A stretch of DNA of 40,404 nucleotides from Planctomycetota bacterium. Its GTDB lineage: Bacteria > Planctomycetota > UBA11346. The notes beneath the pieces were generated by a model. That model was not told the DNA's origin. It searched no databases and saw nothing but the letters and a program-made list of their open reading frames with translations. Position 1 is the stretch's first letter. Each line of letters opens with the position of its first letter. The translations under genes were made by a program, and so were the position numbers. The stretch spans positions 1 to 40,404 of the forward strand of contig JAQIBG010000208.1 of assembly GCA_027859175.1 (NCBI GenBank), written 5' to 3'. Positions 18,012-26,300 of the stretch are shown here, piece by piece.

Positions 18012-19567
18012 GCGACGACGCGGAAGCGACGAACCCAGGGAGCGGGACGGTACGCATCAACCCTGCGGTGTTCCTGCCTGGAGCAGCGCTGGCGTTGGGC
18101 TACGCGATTCTGTGTGTGCTGGTTCTTGGTGACTGGGGCCTGACAGCTGGGCTCATAACGCTGGCGCTTGGCGCGGCGTTCCTCATCGGCAGCAGTTGCA
18201 CGATACCTGCGACCCCAGCCTTGCTGGTGGTCGCCAATGGCTTGGTGGCACTGATCCTGCTGCTGCAGGGGCTGGGTGTGTGCACGGCTGGCTGTGGCGG
18301 ATTCATTGACTATCAAAGCCTCGCAGGGATGCCCACCGCGCTAGTCGGCTGTGGCTTGCATGTGGTTCTTATCGCCATGGGCGTGTTGCTGGCCAAGGGG
18401 CGGTGGGTAACCGGGCAAGTATACCGTGTGGCCCTGGCCCTTGGCCAAGGGGCGAGCGCCTTCTTTGCCGCTATCATGATCAGTCATGGACACTGGTGTC
18501 CGTCCTGTGCGGCATCGCATGTGATTATGGCGGGGCAGGTGCTGCTGTTGTGGCGCCTGACGCCCAACGGGCGCCTACGCCTGGTTCACGCCGGTCTGAT
18601 TGCGTTGATCGCTCTGGCGGTGAACGCGAGCTTCCACCACCGATTTGAGCGTGCTGAGCAGGCACCTGGGGATGCCTTGCTGGGCTATTTAGCGACCGTC
18701 GACCAAGCAGGCATTCTCGTGCCAGCAGGTGAGGACGGGCCTGTCGTTCGGCGTGTGGTCGCCCCGCCAGCAGTTGCGCCACGCGCGGCAAAGGGTGAAC
18801 GCCCAGCAATCGTCGTGGACCTGTCGGATGTCAATACGATACCGGAACGCGCGCTCCCACGTTTGGGCCCACCAGTCCAAGACAGCGCTCCGGCTGAGGA
18901 ACCGGCGACCGCAACCCCGGTTGCGGCGACGCTGCGTGAAAGCGGATTCTACCGCTGGGGGTCGGCATCCGCGCCGATTATCATGCGGACGCACATGTCC
19001 TTGGCGTGCGGCGCCTGCCAGGCGCATTGGCCGCACTTACGGAATCTGGCGCCGCTGGTGCGCAACGGGCAGGTCTCGGTGGAGTTCCTGTTTTCATGGC
19101 CGTTATCGCCGCGCGTTCATTGCGGAGCCCGTCTGGCGACGTATGTGATTTATACCGCAGGTCTCCAAGGTGAGCCAGAGTTGCTGGCGGTTGCTGATTG
19201 GCTGTTTAGCGCCGACGGCGTGCGCTTGATTAGTAAAATCGACAGTGTTCTTGGCGCCGAAAACGGCGGTGCCGAACCAACAACCGAATCCCAGCGCGAG
19301 GCGCTGACAACGCTCTTTGTACGCGCCAATAACATCATCGATGCGAAAACGGCTGTTACGACGTATGCCAATGAGCGCACACGTATTGATCAATACCTAG
19401 CGAAGAGCGTGCGCTGGGTCATTGAAAAAGGCCAAAGCCGAGACACACCACGCACGTTTTACCTGAGGAACGGCGAGGAAACGCCGTACCTCGACTCCAC
19501 AAGCTTCGACCGCGATGTGGTCGAAGCCTACATCCACCGCGGTTCAGAGCCGCACACTAACCCCTAA
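18008..19567 (+). CDS. VKOR-DsbA fusion, disulfide-forming enzyme
   Basis: This 519-residue protein joins a vitamin-K-epoxide-reductase-type membrane oxidase to a DsbA-like thioredoxin domain. Several membrane helices lie between about residues 20 and 205. The VKOR marks are present: loop cysteines C92 and C96 (VCTAGC), the following S-x-A-G-M-P-x-A-x-x-G helix (YQSLAGMPTALVGCG) and the quinone-side pair C164-C167 (WCPSC). After a Pro/Ala linker (about 225-315) comes a periplasmic domain with SASAPIIM and the CGAC active site (C334-C337), typical of DsbA. VKOR homologues reoxidise DsbA by passing electrons to quinone, replacing DsbB; natural fusions to thioredoxin domains are known in cyanobacteria and other bacteria. 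Inside a transfer operon it would make disulfides in TraU-, TraH- and TraG-like proteins. ATG 18008 overlaps the preceding stop. Confidence 0.8.
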   Translation: MSDDAEATNPGSGTVRINPAVFLPGAALALGYAILCVLVLGDWGLTAGLITLALGAAFLIGSSCTIPATPALLVVANGLVALILLLQGLGVCTAGCGGFIDYQSLAGMPTALVGCGLHVVLIAMGVLLAKGRWVTGQVYRVALALGQGASAFFAAIMISHGHWCPSCAASHVIMAGQVLLLWRLTPNGRLRLVHAGLIALIALAVNASFHHRFERAEQAPGDALLGYLATVDQAGILVPAGEDGPVVRRVVAPPAVAPRAAKGERPAIVVDLSDVNTIPERALPRLGPPVQDSAPAEEPATATPVAATLRESGFYRWGSASAPIIMRTHMSLACGACQAHWPHLRNLAPLVRNGQVSVEFLFSWPLSPRVHCGARLATYVIYTAGLQGEPELLAVADWLFSADGVRLISKIDSVLGAENGGAEPTTESQREALTTLFVRANNIIDAKTAVTTYANERTRIDQYLAKSVRWVIEKGQSRDTPRTFYLRNGEETPYLDSTSFDRDVVEAYIHRGSEPHTNP

Positions 19568-19581
19568 CCGGGAGGTTTATT

Positions 19582-19962
19582 ATGGGTATCCGCCTTTCCA
19601 TTCCTGCATGGCTGCGCGCCATCTTTTGCGTTGTCGCACTCCTTGGAGGCGCAGCGACGATGGCCCCCAACCTGAATGCGGCCGTGCAAGACGACGTCAC
19701 GACGGCCGTTGACGATGCCGTCGCTGCTGCTGACACCAGCGGCTCAGCCATGGCCCCTATTCTTGACGAAGGTAACGCCATTGGTCGTTGGGTCGTCATG
19801 ATCCTCTGGCTCTTGGTGCCACTGATCCTCTTCGGCAGCCTCATCGCCTGGGGTGTGATTCAGGCCCGTGGCAATGAAGCTGCTGCAGCACGGAAGACCT
19901 TCATCGCCGTTGGCATTGGTGTGATCTTCTACTTCGGCGTGCTGACGATTTTTTTCAACTAA
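19582..19962 (+). CDS. Conjugative pilin candidate (TraA-like)
   Basis: The 126-residue protein has a long signal peptide (about residues 1-33, with LRAIFCVVALLGGAA and an Ala-rich end NLNAA), leaving a mature chain of about 90 residues with two hydrophobic helices (VVMILWLLVPLILFGSLIAWGVI and FIAVGIGVIFYFGVLTIFF) joined by a short basic loop (QARGNEAAAARK). This is the TraA/VirB2 pilin layout. The Shine-Dalgarno sequence is strong (GGGAGG at 19570-19575, six bases from ATG). Its codons favour C-ending synonyms more than those of neighbouring genes, as expected of an abundant protein. The TraL-, TraE-, TraK- and TraB-like genes follow in the order seen after traA in F. A stable hairpin follows the stop. 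No conserved pilin residues can be aligned by eye, so the call is by size, topology and place. Confidence 0.6.
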   Translation: MGIRLSIPAWLRAIFCVVALLGGAATMAPNLNAAVQDDVTTAVDDAVAAADTSGSAMAPILDEGNAIGRWVVMILWLLVPLILFGSLIAWGVIQARGNEAAAARKTFIAVGIGVIFYFGVLTIFFN

Positions 19963-19974
19963 GCAGAAGGCGTG

Positions 19975-20002
19975 GTGGACCAACCCACGGGGGTTGGTCC
20001 AC
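19975..20002 (+). terminator. Perfect 12-bp hairpin after the pilin gene
   Basis: GTGGACCAACCC (19975-19986) and GGGTTGGTCCAC (19991-20002) pair completely around the loop ACGG, 12 bases after the pilin stop. There is no T-tract after it, so it is more likely a transcript-stabilising or partial-termination hairpin that sets pilin mRNA above that of the downstream genes than a full terminator. Confidence 0.65.
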
Positions 20003-20022
20003 GTTCGCCACGAGAGTAAGCA

Positions 20023-20658
20023 ATGCCCGCACAGCGGACCTTTGAGACATTTTCATCGCATTCGAGCCTGGATTTCCCACTCGAATCTAAGGCGGGATTT
20101 TCCGCTAACGAAAGTACGATTAACCTCGTTGCGCCGCTGTTTGTCGGCATTGTCTGCGCAATGGCTATCCATGGGCTGGCGATCCTCGTGATGGTGCCCG
20201 CCTACTTCATAACACCGCGCATCATGTTGCGGATGAAGAAGAACAAACCGCGTAGCTGGATGCGAGATGGCATCCACCGCATGGGGCTGACTTTCAATAC
20301 GGCGAACGGGTTTCGTCGTGCTTTGGGGACCAAGCGATTTATCGGCCGGCGGATGCTCTCGGGCAGCGCATGGTCGAATGCAGGTAAGGCCAGCCTTTAT
20401 CCCAACAAACCGAGCCACCTGACCTTGGGACTGCCGGCAATCCGGGCCTTTGATCCCAAGTCCAAAACCTTTGGCGAATCAATTACGCCCTTTGACCGCT
20501 GCGCGAAGGTGGCGATCTACGAGCGGTGTTATCGCGGCAAGGCAGCGAAGCTGTCGGCCCATATGGCAGATGCGTTAGCGCCGACGGAAGACGGGGTGCG
20601 AACCTATCAGATGTTCGAAGCGGCCCTCCGGCCAGTGAGCGTGGTGCCACGTGGCTGA
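20023..20658 (+). CDS. TraL-like membrane protein with C-terminal extension
   Basis: The 211-residue protein has one hydrophobic stretch long enough for a helical hairpin (VAPLFVGIVCAMAIHGLAILVMVPAYFI, about residues 36-64), followed by a basic segment (LRMKKNKPRSWMRDGIHRMGL). TraL proteins, small inner-membrane parts of the F-type channel related to VirB3, have the same order: N-terminal soluble part, hydrophobic hairpin, then a lysine-rich turn ending in a short helix. The remaining 120 residues are an extension not present in the roughly 90-100-residue F TraL. It lies directly after the pilin gene, where traL lies in F. The sequence match is limited, so confidence is modest. It overlaps the next gene by 8 bases. 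Confidence 0.45.
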   Translation: MPAQRTFETFSSHSSLDFPLESKAGFSANESTINLVAPLFVGIVCAMAIHGLAILVMVPAYFITPRIMLRMKKNKPRSWMRDGIHRMGLTFNTANGFRRALGTKRFIGRRMLSGSAWSNAGKASLYPNKPSHLTLGLPAIRAFDPKSKTFGESITPFDRCAKVAIYERCYRGKAAKLSAHMADALAPTEDGVRTYQMFEAALRPVSVVPRG

Positions 20659-20905
20659 GGTCCTCCATCTCCCGATCGTGCTGCGGCGCAGCGTATCGCG
20701 TCATGAGCGTGGCACGCTCCTGGTGCTGATCGCACTTATGATCATTCCCAACATCCTTATCGCGGGGGCGTTATTCTACGTGGTCAACAGCGGGCGTGAG
20801 CTCGCGACACCAGACATCGTGCGGGCGGTACCTGCAGACGTCCGCTGGGGTCCGCACATTGACCGAACAGATCGCGAAACGCCCGAGAAGAGGGCTGCTC
20901 GATGA
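20651..20905 (+). CDS. Small single-helix membrane protein
   Basis: This 84-residue protein starts at GTG 20651, overlapping the end of the previous gene by 8 bases, and its stop overlaps the next ATG by 4, which argues that it is translated. A basic N-terminus (RRSVSRHERG) precedes one membrane helix (about residues 21-45, LLVLIALMIIPNILIAGALFYVV), followed by a short charged tail. A VirB3/TraL-sized channel component is possible by position between pilin and TraE-like genes, but no family is recognised. Confidence 0.55.
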   Translation: MAEVLHLPIVLRRSVSRHERGTLLVLIALMIIPNILIAGALFYVVNSGRELATPDIVRAVPADVRWGPHIDRTDRETPEKRAAR

Positions 20906-21816
20906 ATCCTGATAAGGACGATGTGGTGGTCATCGCCGAAGGCGATGATTACCAGCCGACAGAATCAGAGTCCGATGATGGCGCGATGCGCCCAAGCCCA
21001 GGACCCGAGGTGGTCTTGAGTGATGTGACGCCTGAGGAACTCGACCGACACAACCCCTGGAAGAAGGGGGAGGCAGCAGCATTCCTGCGACGCGGTATGC
21101 GACCAGCCGACTCCATTCAGGAGAGTGGCGACGTCCTCATATTAAGCCGGCGCAACGGTGTCCTGTTGTGGGTGTTGCTACTTGAGTGTCTTGTCTTCGT
21201 AGCGCTGTGCTTTGGGCTCGTGTATGCGATTATGAATCAGCGCGTGACGGCGATTCCAGCGGTCGGAGCCATTGCGGGCTACCGCAAGGCGGAGAGCGAC
21301 AAGCAGGCCGTGATTGCGTTTGCCGATATGGTCAGCAACGAAATGGAAACCTGGAGTTGGTGGAACGCGATGGACAACGTGGATCGGGTAAAACCATTTC
21401 TCGATCCAGAGATTCGCGGCCCTTATGAAAGCGCATTCTCGGTTAACCTACGTGATTCAAAACGGTACGCACAGCGTTCTGTTTATGAGCGCGTGAAGGT
21501 GGAATATAAGGGCGTCGTCCGCGAGTCGGTGCACAAGATTATTGTGTTCTACCAAGTATGGGTCGGGCGCGGAAAGACGGACCGCGACTTTACCATCGAT
21601 CGCATTAGTCGGCGTGCCAAAATCCTAGAGATTGCTGAAGGGGAACCGACGACGGAGAACCCCTTTGGGCTCTTTGTGATCCGGCACATTAACCTAACGG
21701 ATAATGACTGGATGGGCGCGCTGCTGAAGCGGGCGGAAGTCGGCGACGAGGTGATTAACCCCTGGGATGAGGCCACGGGCCTGCGTAGCCCGAAGGTCCG
21801 CAAGGAAGCTCCGTGA
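20902..21816 (+). CDS. TraE/VirB8-like inner-membrane channel protein (first copy)
   Basis: The 304-residue protein has an acidic cytoplasmic N-terminus of about 85 residues, one membrane helix (about 86-110, VLLWVLLLECLVFVALCFGLVYAIM) and a periplasmic domain. That domain reads like VirB8/TraE: a helical part (VIAFADMVSNEMETWSWWNAMDNVDRVKPFLDPEI), then strands (RVKVEYKGVVRESVHKIIVFYQVWVG) and a final strand pair (RISRRAKILEIAE ... FGLFVIRHINL). TraE of F has about 188 residues and contacts TraB and TraK in the channel; the extra length here is the N-terminal extension. ATG 20902 overlaps the previous stop. The gene after it encodes a second protein of the same layout. Confidence 0.55.
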   Translation: MNPDKDDVVVIAEGDDYQPTESESDDGAMRPSPGPEVVLSDVTPEELDRHNPWKKGEAAAFLRRGMRPADSIQESGDVLILSRRNGVLLWVLLLECLVFVALCFGLVYAIMNQRVTAIPAVGAIAGYRKAESDKQAVIAFADMVSNEMETWSWWNAMDNVDRVKPFLDPEIRGPYESAFSVNLRDSKRYAQRSVYERVKVEYKGVVRESVHKIIVFYQVWVGRGKTDRDFTIDRISRRAKILEIAEGEPTTENPFGLFVIRHINLTDNDWMGALLKRAEVGDEVINPWDEATGLRSPKVRKEAP

Positions 21817-22514
21817 AGGTCTTTGCGGAGAGCGTTGGAACAGCCCCGTTATGGGCGATCCACGGCACAATGGCTGCCGGGATCCTCATCGTGGGGTCGA
21901 TGTGGTGGTACACCCATCGCTTTGGCCCGTCCGTGGTAATCCCAGGTCTCAAAGACAGGGTCGAAGTGACCGATCACCGCAATGACGGCGATTACGCCAA
22001 GGCGATAGCCGAACGGTTTGTGCGGGAATACTTCGTGTTTTCCTGGCACAACTACATCGTCGCCAAGCGGCGGGCTGCCTGGTGGTGTAATCCGGGTGTG
22101 GGGCAGTTCCTTCTGCGTAATTCATTGCCGCGTGAAGAGTACTATCGCCGACTGCACCTCATCTCGTCTGTGGTTATTGAGGATAGCGAGGTTGTCTGGG
22201 AGAATCCCAACAACGATCGCTATGCGATCGAATTGAGACTGGTCAAAACCGAATGGATGGGGCACGTGAAAACGGAAACGCCACTGCGCGGAATCGTTCA
22301 CCTGCGCCCCGTACTCAATGAAGATTTACGCCGACCGTTTCGCCAAGAAGTCGTGAGTTACGACTTTGAGCCTATCGGTGAGGCCGAAACAACGACCGAC
22401 GAGTCGGTGCTCGCGAACACGGGTGCGACCGAAACGATCCTAACGCATCCGGCCACAGATGAGGCCGCGCGTGTTGAGACGGGTAGCAAGAGCGAAAGCT
22501 CGGAGGATAAATGA
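21813..22514 (+). CDS. TraE/VirB8-like protein (second copy)
   Basis: The 233-residue protein begins at GTG 21813 in a GTGA overlap with the previous gene. One membrane helix (about residues 13-31, APLWAIHGTMAAGILIVGSMWW) is followed by a periplasmic domain like that of the preceding protein: helices (DYAKAIAERFVREYFVFSWHNYIV), a segment equivalent to the conserved 'L..I.P' region, and strands (YAIELRLVKTEWMGHVKTETPLRGIVHLRPVL). It lacks the long acidic N-terminus of its neighbour and instead has an acidic, Thr/Ser-rich C-terminal tail (about 195-233). It could be a true second VirB8-like subunit forming a hetero-oligomer. Sequence identity to the first copy is low by eye. Confidence 0.5.
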   Translation: MKVFAESVGTAPLWAIHGTMAAGILIVGSMWWYTHRFGPSVVIPGLKDRVEVTDHRNDGDYAKAIAERFVREYFVFSWHNYIVAKRRAAWWCNPGVGQFLLRNSLPREEYYRRLHLISSVVIEDSEVVWENPNNDRYAIELRLVKTEWMGHVKTETPLRGIVHLRPVLNEDLRRPFRQEVVSYDFEPIGEAETTTDESVLANTGATETILTHPATDEAARVETGSKSESSEDK

Positions 22515-23353
22515 TGATACGCTGGTTGGCTTTATGTGTCGTGGTGATGGCTATGGCGGGAGCGCCGCTCGCCGCCGAGGTCGTCACGTACGCACATGGT
22601 GGACAGATCCGCGTGCTCGCACACCAGAATACTGGTGCGAACACGGAGCAAATGCGCGCGTTGATTTTTACGGGCGTCACCAAGTTAAGCGTGATGCAGA
22701 CGTGGAATGGCGATGACCTCGATGTCATCCTGGCCGGCAACACGCTGCGTGTGGGACTTCATACCGATCAGAACGTAGAGTTCGGTCTACTCGGGGATAA
22801 CGGTGTCTACTACGCAGTCAGCGTGGAACCGGCTGCGGCCGACGTCACGTTGAGCCCGACGATCACGGTGCTCGCCGATAGTGGCGGTGCAGCCGCCGAT
22901 GATGAGAAGATGCACGGGCGCGGCGGTGGCTATGACGGCAGTCGCTGGGAACACGAAACTGCGCTCGTGTTGCGACTGCACAAACACATTCGTGGTGGTC
23001 GGACCGTTCCGCAGGTCAGTGGCGCGCCAGCGTTCAACGAAGAGATCCTTTTCACAGAGGGACGGCGTGTTCCGGGTCGTGTTTGGCACGCATCAGACGA
23101 TTGGACCGTACTTGAGTACCACCACTGGTCGTTGGGATCGGTGCGTGCGGCCCTGGTTGGGGTCACCTATGGTGGCCGCGACCCAGCGGTACGCTTTGAA
23201 TACCTGACGCAACAAACCGATCGGACGATCGCGATATTCCATTTTACCAAAGCGGACGCGCGGGCTGTATTCAGCGCGAAAGTGGCAGGCGTGACGATGC
23301 TGCCAGGCGACCAGGAAATGTTCATCATTTATGAGCGGACGGAGGGGAAATAG
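22511..23353 (+). CDS. traK: TraK-like secretin/VirB9-type periplasmic protein
   Basis: The 280-residue product has a signal peptide (WLALCVVVMAMAGAPLAA) and an all-beta mature chain (strands VVTYAHGGQIRVLAH, LSVMQTWNGDDLDVILAG, GVYYAVSVEP). TraK of F-type systems is the VirB9-like part of the outer-membrane core complex, built with TraB and TraV. Two adjacent ATGs are possible: 22511 overlaps the previous stop, while 22514 lies seven bases after GGAGG (22502-22506) and may be the better start. A Gly/Arg-rich insert (RGGGYDGSR) lies near residue 140. Position directly before the TraB-like gene is that of traK in F; the family call relies strongly on this order. Confidence 0.5.
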   Translation: MMIRWLALCVVVMAMAGAPLAAEVVTYAHGGQIRVLAHQNTGANTEQMRALIFTGVTKLSVMQTWNGDDLDVILAGNTLRVGLHTDQNVEFGLLGDNGVYYAVSVEPAAADVTLSPTITVLADSGGAAADDEKMHGRGGGYDGSRWEHETALVLRLHKHIRGGRTVPQVSGAPAFNEEILFTEGRRVPGRVWHASDDWTVLEYHHWSLGSVRAALVGVTYGGRDPAVRFEYLTQQTDRTIAIFHFTKADARAVFSAKVAGVTMLPGDQEMFIIYERTEGK

Positions 23354-26300
23354 ATGGCTATCGATCCCCTTGATGGTCGACCGTTGGATGACGGGCAGGA
23401 TAAAGATGAGAACGCGCTGACGCCGCCAGAGGGCAAGAAGCCGGTGACAGGTAAGGGACCAGGTCCAAAAGATGGGTCGGGCGCGCGGGAGCGCAGTCGA
23501 ACCACACGGATGATTAACAACACGAAAGAGGCAGCGAAGGAGAAGCCGCGCCATTTCACGGGGTTGTTTGTCGGTGCTGGTATCGTCGTTGTTGCCCTGA
23601 TAGCGGTGGCCGCTATTGTCGCGAGTCGCGGTCAGGCCGCCGTTACGGCGCCCCCACCCGCGCGCTTTGGCTATGAGACCTCCGAAGATATCGACAGTAA
23701 ATTCGCGACGTTCATGAAAACGATCGAAAGCGAGATGCCTGAGTTGCGCAACCAGGTTGAGGCGATTGCTGAGCAATCGAATGCGTCCGAGCAACGAATG
23801 AATGAGCTCGTGAATCGGGTCGAGATTGCGCGCGAAGCTGATGAGAGGCGCTTGAAAACAGCATTGCAGGAAATCCGGGGAATGCTGGAAGAGCGTGGCG
23901 CCCAAGGTAGTGGGAACGATCAGGACTTGGAGGGATTCATTGCCGTTTTGCGCCGCCAAAAAGATGAAGGTAGCGGTTTAACGTTGTCTGAAGCCCGCGT
24001 GCGCTTGGAGCAATGGCTCCGTAACGCAGGATTTGCGGGCCCAAATCTGGCATCGCTGCGTGATCGGTCACTGGACCAACTTGGCTTTCTCTATGTGGGC
24101 GACGTTGCCGAAGAGGCGCTGAGCGACGAGGAACTGGCCCAGTTGCCGGACGCCTTGCGGGGCGTTGTGCGTGAGCTCGCCGCACACCTGGAAACGACGG
24201 GCCGTTCGGCCGGCAAGGTGTTGTTCCGCGAGGAGGAAGCGCTCGCGTGGTTGCGCGCCAAACTGGGCGATACACAGGTCACCGGAGAACAACTCAAGGC
24301 CGCTGCGTATATGGCGCGTGTACGGCGTGAGAACGTAACCCGTGAGCAGGAGGAGATGCTCCCCGAGCTCGCGCAGATGCGCGACCGGTCGGGCATCGCG
24401 GCAGGGGACCTGTTCCGCGTTGAGGCTTTGGTCCATCGAGAGCGGAAGCGGTGGCCGTTGATGACCCCTGGGCAGCACCTGTCTTTGACCGAGGCACTGG
24501 GGCACGCACGCAAAGTCGACACGAAGCAGCGCGGGACGAGTGCGGCACCGATAAAGATCGCCGACTTGGAAGCCATCAATGGTGCCATCCGGGATGCAGT
24601 CCGCACCGCTATCGGGCAAGGGGTGCGCTCCCAGCCGGATCTGCTGCGCCGTGCGCAAGCAGCCGGCCTCGCCAAGGCGGAAGCGTTGGACGTCAATGTG
24701 GTTAAGAGCGACCTCGATCGCATGGTTATCAACGCGGTTGCCAACGCCGTGCGGGCAACGGTTGCAGCCGAGCAGGGCGGGTCTGATGAGGCGGGAGCCG
24801 ACACGGGTGGATCCGCTCGCGGGAACAGCCAGCAACAACGGTCGCAAGCCGCGCCGGTGCAGGTGCCCGAATTGCGGCTTGGACCGATTGCGGTCCGTGA
24901 AGCGCAAGTGGCACGGTATGCTTGGTTGGTCACAACCATGGCAGCCGAGCGCCTTGAGGTGGACCCGAACACACCAGAAGGTGCGAGTGCTCTCGCGACG
25001 GCCTGGTCGTTGGCTCCGGTTATTGGGCAGGCCGCGTGGCAGAGCACGCTAAGTAACGATGGCACACTGCGCGACTTTACGCGCCAAATCTTGGTCGAGA
25101 TGCAACAGCTCATTTCCGATGGGCGCTCCCTGGGAGCGATCAGCGGCCCAGTGCGTGGGATCCCCGAGGAACACGCGGGCATTGTACGTGGCGTTATGCT
25201 TGGCCTGACGTTTGCAGACATGTCCGAAAGCGGCGACCCAGAAGCCACGCAAACAGCGCTGAAGCGGACCTTAAAGGAATTGCGCGACAAGGGCGTCCGA
25301 CTGCGTGCGGCTGATCTCAATAATCAGCAGGGGTACGAGCGCGTTGCGATGCTGATCACTAGTCTTGGTGGCAGCGTCCTGCCTGTGGTGACCACGCGCG
25401 TCGATATGGTTGCCGGCGTGCTGTCCGAACAGGTCATTGAGCGCCAGGCCGCGCTGGAGCAGATTACGCTGGCCGGCAAGGACCGTGCCATGCAAGAGCG
25501 ATTGATTCGGTCATTGACGGACGACCTTCTACTCGCGCTGCCTGGCGTGCTTGTTGGCTTGGAAGACGGCCGCATGCCCGAAGACATGCTGCGCCGGCTG
25601 GTGATCACCGGTACCAACCGTTGGGCGACGGCATCGACGGCCGAGGTGATGCTACAGGGCCACGGCACCGAATTGATCTCGGACCTGCTCGCGGCTGCCG
25701 CAGACAGTGATGATGTGCTACCGCTCATCTATGGCCGCATGTCGTCGTGGATACCTGATGCGATTCACGAGACATTGGAGGAAACGCGCCCAGAGATAAC
25801 CGATAGTACGATTGGTAAAGTCGCGGCTGATGTGAAAAGTCGACTGAAAGATGGCTTAGAACAGGAGCTCGCGCGCGGCACCATATGGGGCAATTTGTCC
25901 TCACGCGTCAAGTCTACGACGGGATCACTCGACCGCGCAGGCCAAGAGCGCGCATTGATTCACCTCTCGACGCGGCTTGAAGAGACGACGGTTAAACCGC
26001 TAACCCTGCGACGACTCGATGAGACCAGTCAAGCGTTGTACGCAGAGGTCTTGGATGTGATTGCGGGGCGCATTAGTCCCCGGCTGGGGGCCTCCGAGCG
26101 TGCGCCGAGCAGTGGTCGCCGCAGTAGTGGCGGACCGACGCCGGTGCGACCGGCTTTCCAAGAGGTCAAAGACATTGGTCTGCCAGGCCTGCCTATTGGC
26201 AGCCGCACCGAGACCATCAATGGTGATCGGGTGCTGAAGATTCCGGTTGGCAGTCAGCTCTACGTGACCTTAGAGACGGGTGCGGTGTTGCCGGTCAACA

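Noticed and set aside
23093-23959. 288-residue minus-strand open frame opposite the traK-traB junction
   Set aside because: It crosses two well-supported + strand genes and has no ribosome binding site or recognisable motif.
24068-25320. Long minus-strand open frames (409 and 279 residues) opposite the traB-like gene
   Set aside because: The + strand reading has a clear VirB10 domain, Shine-Dalgarno sequence and coupled neighbours; the opposite frames are rich in Arg, Ser and Cys without motifs, typical of shadows in GC-rich DNA.
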